64,000 bases of DNA from positions 20,337,890-20,401,889 of the forward strand of contig NC_035176.2 of NCBI RefSeq assembly GCF_001659605.2, written 5' to 3'. The position numbers were made by a program, and so were the translations under genes. The stretch is from Manihot esculenta. Its lineage: Eukaryota; Streptophyta; Magnoliopsida; Malpighiales; Euphorbiaceae. Below the pieces are notes generated by a model. That model searched no databases, was not told the DNA's origin, and saw only the letters and a list, made by a program, of their open reading frames with translations. Shown piece by piece: positions 33,753 through 44,425 of the stretch (positions are counted from its first letter, which is position 1; the number at the start of each line of letters is the position of its first letter).

Positions 33753-35299
33753 ATGGCTGAAAATAAAAATTGATTACCTAATGTAATCCCTGTAATGACT
33801 AAAATTACAGAATACAAATTGAATGGCTCTAATTATTTAGATTGGAGCAAGACAGTTCAGATATATTTACGAAGTATTGGAATGGATGATCATCTCACCA
33901 AGGATCCTTCAACTGATAATACGAGACAAGTTTGGATGAAAGATGATGTCTGACTATTCCTACAAATCCGTAATTCCATCTATAATGAGGTAATTAGTCT
34001 TATTAATCATTGTGAATTTATTAAGGAATTGATGGATTATTTGAAATTTCTCTATTTAGGTAAAGGGAATATTTCTCACATTTATGAGGTGTATAAGGCA
34101 TTTTATCGGGCTAAAAAATAGGATAGAACACTCACTGCTTACTTCATGGATTTTAAAAGGGTCTATGAAGAGCTTAATGTCTTAATGTCATTTAGTCCAG
34201 ATGCAAAAACTCAACAAGCTCAGCAAGAGCAAATGACAGTAATGAGTTTCCTCACAGGTCTCCCTCCTAAATTTGAGATTGCTAAATTTCAAATTCTTTC
34301 TGGTTTCAAATTTTCATCTCTGCATGACACTTTCACTAAGGTTTCATGAATAGAAACCTCTCAAGTTCCTCCACACACTATTGCTCTCATTAGCCAAAAT
34401 GATAATAACAGGCAAGGCCATAGAGGCGAGAACAGAGGAGGTTCTACTAGTAGTAGGAATTATCAACGTCCTATAGAAATAGCTCCAACTCCTGGTTCGA
34501 GTGGAATTATTTGCTACTATTGCTGAGAACCTAAACACACTAAGAGAATGTGTGTGGCAGTCCATAAAAAAATCCAACGCTCACAAATGGCGCACATGGT
34601 GGTTAATGCTCCTTCAATCAACCCATCTCCTGATAAGGGTGTTTTGATTTCTACTGATGAATATGCATAGTTCTCCCAGTACCAGGTCTCTCTAAAATCC
34701 ACAATTTCCCCAGTTACTACAATTGCTGGGTCAGGTAACTTCACTTCGTGCCTTGTGTCTTCATTTATAAAATGGGTTATTGATTCTGGTGCTACTAATC
34801 ATATATCAGGTAATTCTAACCTTTTGTCTAAATTTCAGTCACATACACCATCCTCTTATGTTACCCTAGCTAATGGCTTCAAATCTTATGTTATGGGTTT
34901 TGGGTGTGTCAATTTAACACCATCTCTTTCCGTATCATCTGTTTTGTGTCTACCTAACTTCTCATTTAATTTACTTTATGTTGGCAATCGTACACTAAAT
35001 TATCGTGTCTTCTTTTTTCCTGATCATTGTTTGTTCTAGGATCTTTCAACGAAATAGATTATTAGTAGAGGACGCAAGTCAAAGGGTCTCTATATCCGTG
35101 ATCAGCACTTTAAGGTCTCTTGCAGCTCCAATTGTCTAACCCCATTTGACATTCATTATCAATTGGGACATCCCTCTCTTCCTATCTTAAAGAAGTTGTG
35201 TCCTCAATTTCAATCTTTATCTATTTTAGATTGTGAGTTGTGTCAGTTTGCCAAACATTATTATTTACCTACTATGTTTAGAGTCAATAAACGGCAAGG
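33753..35299 (+). pseudogene. Copia element H gag-protease-pre-integrase remnant
   Basis: One reading frame from MAENKN carries the Copia gag region (ITEYKLNGSNYLDWSKTVQ, YFMDFKRVYEEL, FLTGLPP), a zinc knuckle CYYC...EPKHTKRMC with one position replaced by a stop, the protease active site DSGATNHIS, and the GAG-pre-integrase motif YQLGHPSLPILKKL...CELCQFAKH. About nine stops interrupt it (for example 33771, 33939, 34347 and 35037), yet I see no frameshift. Integrase, reverse transcriptase and RNase H are missing: homology ends near 35299. A complete Copia element would produce a polyprotein for particle formation and integration; this copy cannot. Confidence 0.85.
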
Positions 35300-35478
35300 G
35301 TATAATCGAATTGAACCAAGCTTTGATAAGCTAAGACTCGATTAAAAAAAATTTTGAAGGCTCGAGTTCGAGCCCAACTCAAGCTCCATTTATGAGCTTG
35401 AGCTAGATTCATAAAAAAAAATTATTAAATTCAAACTCGATTCGAGCTCAATTCAAAATAAGCTCATTTATTACCTTA
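35300..35478. repeat. Unclassified repeat rich in TCGAGC/GAGCTT words
   Basis: Contains GGCTCGAGTTCGAGCCC, CTCAAGCTCC, GAGCTTGAGCTAG and CGATTCGAGCTC in a short span, a composition unlike both neighbours. It abuts the Copia break on one side and element D's flank ACGAG on the other. I cannot place it in a family. Confidence 0.4.
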
Positions 35479-35483
35479 ACGAG

Positions 35484-36993
35484 TGACTGTGCGCTTATCG
35501 AAACCGGTCAAAAATAACCTTTTTAGTTATCAATAATTTTACAACTGTAGATAGTGGCAAAAGGATCAAATCCACAGGGAATTGATACTTACATATTTTC
35601 CTTATCAAGACCAAGAAAATAAATTGAAAGTAAAATAAAAATAAACTGCAAGTAAAGTATAATGGGGGGTTTTGAGATTGATTCAATTAAATTAAGACTG
35701 AAAGCAATAAAATAAAGCGAATAATTAAAGTAAATGAATTCAAATATGAGAAAAGCTCTAGTTGAAGAATTGGATCCGCTTCAGTTGTTGGGATTGATCA
35801 TTAATACTTAGATTCCTTTGTTTGATTCAATAAATTAGTTATGGAGATGAAAGACGCTTCTCACCACCATATCTCTCCTTAAGCATAAATCAATTAGGAA
35901 AAGTCCTCTAATTAATTACTAATCAACAAGTTGCCAAGGAACGTCCTTGGGCCTTTGGTATCTAACAACTGTCAATTGCATTAAGAAATACAGAGACCTA
36001 ATTCTAGCTACCCAAACGCATGGTGATATCGCTAGATCATGCAATTTCCTTAGTTTTTACACAAAGAGTTACTTGTGTTTGAACAATCCAAGCAATTACG
36101 GACTTAAAACTATCCAAACTAACAAATTATTACCTTGCAATCAAGAATCAGTTGGCCATATTGATCAAAATTACAAAGCAACTATAGAATTAAGCATGAG
36201 ATTGCATGAATATTGAAAAACAAAAGTTAAACAATGTGTGTTCAGATCTCCTAATCCATAAAACAACTAAAATATTAACCAATCTTCAACTAGAAAAAAA
36301 AGGTTTCAGCCACTCATGGCTGAAACAAAATCAAAAATAAAGAAAGAGATGAAGAAGAGATGTGGCCACTTGCAATCTCGTATGTGTGTCCAAGGGAGAG
36401 TAGAAAAAGCATGGGAGGCTCCTTATGTGTCTTTTTATAGTTGAAAGTGTTGCCCTAGGTCTCCTTGTTGCCCTTGCCACCCAAGTGTGCATTAATAAGG
36501 TGGAGCCTCCTTTTGAATTTTGAATTTTGAATGTGCAAGACTTGGGGGGCAAGTATGTCTTCTTCGGCTTTCTTAACAAGCTGAATTTTAAATTTCAAAT
36601 TTTGAATGTGCATCTACTTGAGATTTGGCTTCCTTAATAAGGAAAGGGATTCTTGAAGATTTGAAATTTGAATTTCAAATTGCTCTACTGACTGCACTTT
36701 TCTTATTTAGCACTTTTCTTAATAAGTTGAATCTTGAATTTTGAATTTTGAACACTCTTGGAGATTTGAAATTTGAATTTCAAATTACTTTCCTTGTTTG
36801 TCTCCTCTCAAGTTGCAACTTGACATGTTTGCTCTCCTTTGTTCCATTTTAGGCAGTTTTAAGGGCATTTTCTCCAAATTACCTCTTTACATCATTTTCT
36901 GCAGAATAAGATCAAAATCACAAAATTAGGGAGAAAAAGTGTAAATTAACATCAATAACATCATGATAAAATGGTCTAAATTTGGACTGATCA
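35484..36993 (-). repeat. Element D 3' LTR
   Basis: 1510 bp, reads on the minus strand from TGATCAGTCC to GCGCACAGTCA. Same family as the A and C LTRs, with the palindrome variant AATTTGAATTTCAAATT at 36665-36681. Confidence 0.9.
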
Positions 36994-37029
36994 AATACCT
37001 ACACACCTAGCCTTTTGCTTGTCCTCAAG
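36994..37029 (-). promoter_or_regulatory. Polypurine tract with upstream hairpin, element D
   Basis: On the minus strand CTTGAGGACAAG, then AGGTGTGTAGGTATT ending at the LTR. The tract has a T where A and B have G, so it is probably weakened. Confidence 0.65.
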
Positions 37030-37311
37030 CAAATAAACTTAGTCAAACAAGTTTACTTTGCTACTTGATCCTTTACTTCCACTTAAGCTCTTACTCTAGA
37101 CCCCTACTTTGAAGCATTGCAGTGAAGAATGTATGCACCAAGGTTACTCACCTTCTTTTCTTGTCTCCCTTTACCTACCATGGCTAGTATTTGTTTTACT
37201 CAAGAGAGAGATTATACATGCACATGTTCTTATTCAGTTAAGACTCTTTTTAGCTTTTAGAGTGACTTGCCCTTACCTTGAAGCACTTTATTCAGCCTTT
37301 TACACTTTAAT

Positions 37312-37423
37312 CTTGCTTGAAAAAGTCACCAACCTTTTGACGTGAAGGTACATATTTGTGATACCCACCCCTAGTTACTCAGTTGGTCACCTGTCCCAGT
37401 GGCTACTAGCTCTGTTCATAGTC
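37312..37423 (-). ncRNA. Single structured module, element D
   Basis: On the minus strand: GACTATGAACAGAGCTAGTA, CACTGGGACAGGTG, ACCAAC, a GGGGTGGGTATCAC region, then GTTGGT and GACTTTTTCAAGCAAG. The long-range arms ACCAAC/GTTGGT are fully paired, matching copy 2 of B. It is part of the element transcript. Confidence 0.5.
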
Positions 37424-37881
37424 TTTTGACCATTGGAATAATTTTTCATTTGTGCTTTTAGAGTCCTTGCCTTTGCTGAATTTATTTCTCAATGAATTGG
37501 GCAAATCAACACCAATTGCTAAAATAAGCCATGTTCAGTTATTCACACATTTTTCAATTTATTCTCTCAAATGAGTAATATATATTTTTCACCATGGCAA
37601 GCTCAAAGATTCAATTCAAAAGGAAATTCCCAAAAATGAATACAACTCACTACAATTGATTGAACTTAAGTTTTAAGAGTTATCACATCAATGGGGTCAT
37701 GGAAAGAAAGCTCATCCAATATAGTCTATGTGTTTGAGTAAAGCAAATCAAAACAGAGAAAAGAAAAAAAACTGTGGCTACATGGGTGTGCATTGAAAGC
37801 AAAAATAACAAAATCAAACTGTGGCTATTCAAACTAAGAATTAAAGCAAAAATGGACTAAAAATAAAAATTCAGAGATATG

Positions 37882-37916
37882 CACCTCCACACCCAATTCA
37901 TGCATTGTCCTCAATG
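37882..37916 (-). promoter_or_regulatory. Internal hairpin plus purine-tract motif, element D
   Basis: The minus strand reads CATTGAGGACAATG then GGGTGTGGAGGTG, the third instance of the motif described at 15735 and 21593. Confidence 0.5.
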
Positions 37917-37983
37917 TATTGGAAAAATTAAAGTTCAAAGGAAACTGAGTACTCCCCTGGTGTGGTTTGTATGGTGCGATACA

Positions 37984-38412
37984 CTAAGCAATCTGAGATG
38001 GATGGTGCAGTGGAACTTCTTCTACTACTGGCACAGTGAACCCTTTATAGTATGGTTTCAGATATGGTTCATCCCAAACATCATGTTTTGCATTCTTTTT
38101 GATGTTGTCTTTTGTGTGCTTGGGCCTGTTAAAGGGTAAGTTGCTCTCTACACATTCTGGAAGTTGCCACATTGGGAGCTTTTGTTTGGGCAAACAAGAT
38201 TCTACCTTATTCGGTGGTTTGGGCAGTTTGAGTTCAGTATGCTCCTTGTGCGCATGGTCAGTCTGCATTTGGTGTCTAGCTAAACTGGATTTCGCTTGTT
38301 CCTCTTGCACATGGCCAGTCTGCGTTGGATGAATGGTGGAACTGCCCTGCGATTTGAGCTGAAGAGGTGTGATTGGTTTTCCCTCGGCTTCATGCATTCG
38401 GTTGCAGCTCAT
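37984..38412 (-). pseudogene. Element D deleted pol remnant (open fusion frame)
   Basis: 142 codons are still open. The first part is the linker after protease (MSCNRMHEAEGKPITPL...); it then reaches NAKHDVWDEPYL, which in A and B precedes the integrase zinc region. It joins directly to KPYYKGFTVPVVEEVPL, the extreme C-terminus of pol. About 1.1 kb of integrase is therefore missing, in addition to the reverse transcriptase and RNase H loss shared with A. The junction keeps the frame. No enzymatic domain remains, so any product would be non-functional. Confidence 0.8.
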
Positions 38413-39165
38413 CTACTGAATGCTGCAGACTGTTTCTTTTAGCTTTGGCTCTTTCTGGCTCCCTTCATCTCTCTGGCTAGCCTCGCTGCAAAGATCATTA
38501 TTTAGTATATCATCTTGATTCATATCAAAAACTTTCTGGCTCAAGCAATCAATGATATCTAAACCATAAACAGGGGACATGTCATGGGGATATTTCATAG
38601 CATCATAAACATTAAACTTTATTACTTCCCCTTCAAATTCCATAGTTAGTGTGCCATCATGCACATCTATCTTAGTTCTGGCTGTGCTCAAGAAAGGTTG
38701 TCCAAGTAAGATGTCTGAAGTAGTATTATTATTGTCTTCCTTCATGTCAATCACATAGAAATCTGCTGGAAAGAAAAGTTGATCTACTTGTAATAAAACA
38801 TCTTCCAAAACTCCTTTTGGGTATACAACAGATCTGTCAGTCAATTGGATCACTACTCTAGTGTCTTTCAGTGCACCTGCATTCAGAGAGTTATAAATAG
38901 AGAGAGGCATAACATTGATTGATGCACCTAAATCGCACATAGCTTTCTTAATGCCAACATTGCCAATTTTACAAGAAATAGCAAACATCCCTCTATCTTT
39001 GCATTTGGTTGGGAGTTCTCTCTTTATGACAGCTGTCTCAACTTCTCCCACACTTACCTTTTTTCTTTCAGCAAGCTTTCTTCTATTAGTGGATAGTTCT
39101 TTCAGAAATTTTGCATACTTGAAAATCTGTTTCACAGCATCTAGCAAAGGTATGTTGATCTTCAC
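38413..39165 (-). pseudogene. Element D protease region
   Basis: 250 codons beginning MKINIPLLDAVKQIFKYAKF, parallel to 9701 in B. Active-site motif DLGASINVMPLSIY, then LTDRSVVYPKGVLEDVL and SDILLGQPFLSTARTK. It retains the TATCCCCATGACATGTCCCC stretch that is shortened in A. It is followed by a stop and the deleted pol frame, so it is an isolated domain of a dead polyprotein. Confidence 0.85.
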
Positions 39166-40429
39166 TTTCCTGAAGGTGTCAAGGATCTCCTTTTCTTCTT
39201 TTTCTTTTTGTGATTTTCAAATCTTTTTGAAAAGGAGGTGGAATCTTGAAACTTACCTGCTGATTTGCATTCTGTGGGTGCGCAGGTTCGGTTCGCCCAA
39301 TCGGATTGGACAGACAGTGTTCTAGCTACTTCTCTGCAGCAGCTTGTCTCTGCTCTTGTGAACTTCCTTCATCAACTTTGGCATCCTGGAGCTCTTTCCC
39401 ACTTCTTAACATGATAACATTTACATTCTATCTAGGATTATCTTTAGTTTGGGAAGGTAACTTACCTCGGGATTCAAGCTTACTTATTGAGGTGGCCATT
39501 TGTCCTATCTGCTGTTGGATACCTTGCATGGAATTTGCCAATGTCTTCATTACCTCCTCATGATTCATATTGGAACTTGGAGGTGTTGGGCTTGATTTCT
39601 CTGATAGTTCTGGTAGTTGTTAGCCCTTGCATAGCTGAAGTTCGGATGGTCTCTCCAACCTGGATTGTATGTGTTAGAGTATGGATCATGTCTAGAATGG
39701 CTATTGAATCCTCCAATTGTGTTCACTTGCTGGTCATCCTCTTGAAGTGTAGGACATCGATCAGTTGGGTGTCCAACATGTGCGTAAATCCCACATGGGC
39801 GAGATTGAGCTTGTTGAGCTTGACCTATGACAAGACTTCTCACAATAGAGGTTAGTTCAGAAATTTGAGAAGTTATAGCAGATGTACTTACCTCTTTGAC
39901 TCCTCTTTGCAGTTGCTTTTCATCTCCATATTGCCTAGAGGCTGCTGCAAGTGTTGAGATCAAGTCTCTGATTTCTCGAGGTGTTCTATCCTCAATGGAA
40001 CCTCCATATGCTACATCAATGAATTTCCTTTCGAAAGGTAGCAAACCTCCATATAAGAACTCTATGAGTGATTTATCTAAAATGTCATGTTGAGGACAGC
40101 CTGTACACAATCTCTTAAATCGCTCCCAATAGTCATACAAATCCTCAGTTTCTTTTTGCTTAATGCTACTGATCTCTCTTCTTATGCCTATGGCTTTAAA
40201 AGTTGGGAAATATTTATTAAAAAAGGCTCTAACCATACCATCCTAAGAAGTGATTGAACCGAGTGGTAAGTAAAACAACCAATCTTTAGCATAATCATCA
40301 AGTGAAAAGGGGAAAGCTCTCAATTTAATATGCTCTTCAGTTATGCCTTGCGGCCTCATAGATGAACATACAATTTGGAATTCCTTTAAGTGCTTATGTG
40401 GATTCTCATTCCCTAAGCCTCTAAATTTA
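39166..40429 (-). pseudogene. gag: Element D gag, 3' part
   Basis: Continues gag from KFRGLGNENPHKHLKEF (about 40429) through LRAFPFSLDDYAKDWLFYL, an in-frame stop after GSITS, then an open stretch at 39565-40236 with the gag core (MVRAFFNKYFPTFKAIGIRR, SLIEFLYGGLLPFERKF) and a zinc-knuckle remnant CGIYAHVGHPTDRC in which one Cys is replaced. It then decays with stops and shifts toward protease. It is separated from its 5' part (50273-50665) by element E. Confidence 0.85.
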
Positions 40430-40758
40430 GGTAGTGTAATACCCGGCTAGACTCCGGTATCGAAATTCCTACCGTCCGGTGAAATCTCGGATGTTGGAAA
40501 CCTCTAGAAGGGTAAAAGCATGTTTTCATAAATGTTTTAATGTATTTTATGGTTTTAAGCAAAAAGAAAATTGAGTTTTAAAAGAAAAAGACCAAGGAGA
40601 CATTTCCAGGTTCGGCCGCCGAACCTCAAGTTCGGCCGCCGAACGTGGGATGGTTTAGGGGGACAAGTTAGGCTTCCGAAAGTTTCAAAGGTTCGGCCGC
40701 CGAACTTGCATGAGTTTTGGAAGCACTTTAGGCTGTCGATAGGTGGTCTGCCAGCCCC

Positions 40759-40766
40759 TATATAAG
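40759..40766 (+). promoter_or_regulatory. TATA box of element E LTR promoter
   Basis: TATATAAG, 325 bp into the LTR and 55 bp after the last upstream palindrome; repeated at 48302-48309. It is followed by a C/T-rich GTTTTCTCCCC tract typical of a transcription start region. Confidence 0.65.
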
Positions 40767-41847
40767 AGCTCCATGGCCGAAACGGGCAAGTTTTCTCCCC
40801 ATTTTCGGCCACGGTGAGTTCTTGCTCTCCCATGGTTCATTTTAGATGTTTTTCCTTCGATCTTTAATGTTTTAACAAGCTTTATGTTGATTTGAAGATA
40901 TTTGAACAAAAGAGCGAGTTTTGGAAGCTTGGAGACCAAAGAGTTGAGATCTCTCCCATCTCCAAGTTGGATCGTCTCTCCTCTCGTTCTTCAAGAGGTA
41001 AGAGTAGATCCATAGTTCCTTTAATGTTTTAAGTAAGTTTTATGACGTTTATGGGGTAGATGGGGTTTAGGATAGTTTGAAGCCCCTAGGAGCTTGTATG
41101 CTTGAGTATGCATGTTGTAGAATAGGAAAATGCATGTTTGAATGAGTTAGGAGGCGTTTATGCATGTTGAGCTGAGTTTCTGCCCTTCGGGAGAAACTCA
41201 GGTTCGACAGCCGAAGGTTCTTTCGGTCGCCGAACCTGCCTTTGGTAGCATGTATCGGCTGCCGAACCCTGCCCCCGAAAGAGGACTTTCGGCTCTGGAA
41301 GGGAGTTTCGGCCGCCGAAGGTGCCGCCGAACATGCATGAGTTTTGTCTCTGGAGGATACCTTCGGCCGCCGAAAGTGCCACCGAAGGTGCATGACTTTC
41401 CGCTCTGGAGGGCCTTTCGGCCGCCGAACCTGCCGCCGAAAGTGCCTTGTTCAGCCCTCCTTTGCGTGATTTCTATTATTGTTTTAAGGTGTTTTAGGGG
41501 GTTTTTGGGGAGTATTTTAGAGTCATGTTCTTGGATGTTTGGTCTCTCATTTGAGTCCACCTGTGTAGGTTCAGACCCGAGGAACCGAGGACTCCAGCAG
41601 TGAGTTCAGTTGCTTCTGAGTCTGTTAGAGCTTCAGCCAGAGGTGAGTGGAATATCTTATTTCATTTCAAAGTAAATAAATAAATTCTGAGCATGATACA
41701 CGCATCATGAATGCCATGAGACATACTAGGGTGCTTGCATTAGAATTCATGAATATGCTGCATTGCATAATATGTTGTTGATGTGGATGAATGTTGGATG
41801 ATCCTTTAGCCACACTACGTTATGATATGATGTGATACGGTACGGAA

Positions 41848-41993
41848 GACCAGTGAGGCCCATTCTACGCCCCTGGCACCATGTAAGAGAAAGACTAGTG
41901 AGGCCCATTCTACGCCCCTCGTATATTGGAATGTTATGTTATGAATGTAATGTAAGAGAAAGACCAGTGAGGCCCAGTCTACGCCCCTGGCAC
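41848..41993 (+). repeat. LTR minisatellite of element E (three units)
   Basis: Three copies of GACCAGTGAGGCCCA(T/G)TCTACGCCCC, separated by spacers of different length. The right LTR copy is at 49481-49627. Element F has the equivalent array in its LTRs in minus orientation. Confidence 0.75.
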
Positions 41994-42637
41994 TATTGGA
42001 ATGAGTAGTGGGCTGTTGGTGACAAGTTCATCCTTGATGTGAATTGTTTGTGATATGTTGCATTTCATAAAAGCATGAAATTTAAATTGAATGTTTAATT
42101 ATTCTGCTCACTGGGCTTTATAGCTCACCCCTCTCCCTTAACCCCCAGGTTTGCAGGTACAGGGTAGACCAGGAGGTCAGCAGGAGTAGAGTTTTGTTTT
42201 ATGTAATAGCTAGCTGTGGACATGAATATGTTGTAATGTAAAAGTATGATATAGAAATGTTATGTAATGATGCTTATGGAAGTTTAGAGTTGTGCTTGAC
42301 CATAGTATGTGTTAATCCCTTTCTAGTACATGATCTTAATGTTTAATAATGATTATTGTAAACCAAACTCAATACATGTTATGTTACCCCATTGGGGCTT
42401 TGATGAGACTCCATAGAGGGGTTAATGTTTATGATTATGTTTATGTATAGTGCATGCACAGGTTGAGTTTGGTGAATGAATGAAAGAAAAGTTCAAAATT
42501 TTTATTTATGTTATTGATCATGTATGGGATTAAACAGGTTCACAGGATGAATGTTTGGCTTGCTACGGGTCCCGGCGGCCTTAAGCCGATCTGGATCCTA
42601 GCGCCGGTAGCGGTCCGATTTTCGGGTCGTTACAGAT

Positions 42638-42649
42638 TGATATCAGAGC
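42638..42649 (+). promoter_or_regulatory. Primer binding site (initiator tRNA-Met type), element E
   Basis: TGATATCAGAGC three bases after the 5' LTR, one G-to-A change from the intact site in F. Confidence 0.75.
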
Positions 42650-42896
42650 CCTAGGTTCATATGGTCGGACCTAGAGTGTCGGGCTCATAGATGTTCTAAA
42701 AGGTCAAGCACAATAAGAAAATCATGTCCACTAGGATAGGATGTAGAGTCCTGTCTTGAATGATGATGTGAAATGCCATGATTTTATGCATGTGCATTAA
42801 TGATATGTGATGTATGTGATGCGGGTTCATGTGTTTGCGCATGAACCATTTGATGCTAATGTTCTATGTGATGTGTGCTGTTTTTCAGAAAACAGA

Positions 42897-44425
42897 ATGA
42901 GAGGAACTCGTCGATCGGCACGATTGACTGGAGTACCACCCCAGGACGAGGGCACTGATGCCCGTCCTCCTGCGTTGCCTAGGGCAATGTCAAGTAGGTC
43001 CAGCAGGGAAAGGACAGTAAGAGACCCTAGAAGGTCTTTGGATCTGGGTAGAAGCAGATCAGTGAGGGGAACAGTGCAAGGGAATATGTCAGAGGATGTG
43101 GGGGATCAGATGGATGTGGATCAGAGGAGGGATGGCAGTCTCAGAGTAAGTATGTCGGAGGAGGGAATGGGAGAGTCCCAAGGAGGCACTCAGGCCTCAG
43201 GATTTGTTCAGCCACCTTACTACCCACCCTTTTCACACAATCCCGGGTATTCGATGGGAGGTACATCGGATTACCCCAGTTTTAACCCTTATCACTCTCA
43301 GATGCCATACCCACCGTACTCACAGTACCCTATGTATCCACCCCCACCTACCATCTAGGTATAGCAAACCCTACCCCAGGGGATGCTGCACCTCCTCCAC
43401 CACCAGCAGCACCTACTGTCCCAGAAACCCAAATGTCTAAACCTAGCTCATCTGGGGGGAGCAAGGTCAAGATGACCGATTACATGAAGCTAGGTGCTCC
43501 CCAGTTTGAAACCGGTGATGACCCGTTTGTGTACCTCGAAAGGGTTAAGACAATTACAGATGAGATAGGAGCTGATGACAATAGAACCATTCAGATGGCT
43601 GGGTTCACACTAAAATGCAAGAAGGCCCGAGAGTGGTTTAAGTACTATGTGAACCCGAGGTTGGACAGCCTATCATGGGAAGAGTTTGCAAATGAGTTTG
43701 CAGGATGGGCTTTCCTTGACAATTCAAGAGAATTGAAGATGATTGAGTTCGAGCAGCTGAGGCAGACGGATGAGATGAGTGTGGATGAGTTCACAGACAG
43801 GTTTTTGGAGCTGTTGCCGTTTGCCGGGCAAAATCTGGACACAGATCCGAAGAAGTCAAGGAGGTATATCATGAAGCTCCATTCCAGGTACTCCTTCTTG
43901 ATTCAGTCAGCAGAGAGGGAGAGTTTCCATGCCATTGTGGATATGGCTCGGAGGATGGAGGCTAGTGCTATCATCAAGGGGAAAGTCAAACAGTCAGTGG
44001 CACAACCTTCTAGTTCCAAGACCCCAGGTGGGGGAAGGACGGTCCCTTCTTCTCTGAGTTCAGCTAGTAAGAGGTGGAGCAGTACCACTAAGAAGCCAAA
44101 GAAGAACAAGTTTTGGAATAAGATCAAGTCTGGTCTGGGATTAGGAAGTGGTTCGAGTTCAGGTGCAGACAATGCAGTATGCAAGAAGTGTGGAAAGCCG
44201 CACAAAGGAGTATGTCTGGTTGGGACGACAGCCTGCTTCAGATGTGGGCAGGAGGGACACATGGCACGGGAGTGTCCTAGGGCAGCTTTTGTGGCACAGT
44301 CTCAGCAGACAGCTTTAGGTAGTGTGGCTCAGCCAGTAGCTCCAGCCGCGACTCAGGCTAGTGGCAGAGGCAGAGAAAGAGGGGCAGCCTCTTCTTCAGC
44401 GGGTTTCAGGGGTGAGGGCCCGTAA
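42897..44425 (+). pseudogene. gag: Element E gag (frameshifted)
   Basis: I take the start at [15 protein letters not shown] because F shares it; the frame also extends upstream to 42807 without homology. It has a Pro/Tyr-rich N-terminus, then a single-base frameshift within the C-rich stretch at about 43320-43355. It continues in the new frame through the gag domain ([44 protein letters not shown]) and the zinc knuckle [14 protein letters not shown] (about 44233-44275), and ends at TAA 44423-44425, where F is open. It would encode the particle protein; broken here. Confidence 0.88.

Larger units (their letters stand above)
40435..42634 (+). repeat. Element E 5' LTR
   Basis: 2200 bp. Three GTTCGGCCGCCGAAC palindromes (40611-40705) sit just upstream of a TATATAAG box, with a second GCCGCCGAA-rich cluster at about 41200-41450. 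A three-unit repeat lies at 41848-41993. It lacks 90 bp present in the right LTR between two TAGA words (right copy about 48601-48692). The frames at 40571 and 41160 are LTR sequence in GC-rich palindromes, not genes. Confidence 0.95.

Noticed and set aside
40571..41603. Overlapping frames on both strands rich in PPNL/GGR (also 48098-49187 and 54285-54545)
   Set aside because: They are translations of GC-rich palindromes in the E and F LTRs, open in several frames at once because of composition.
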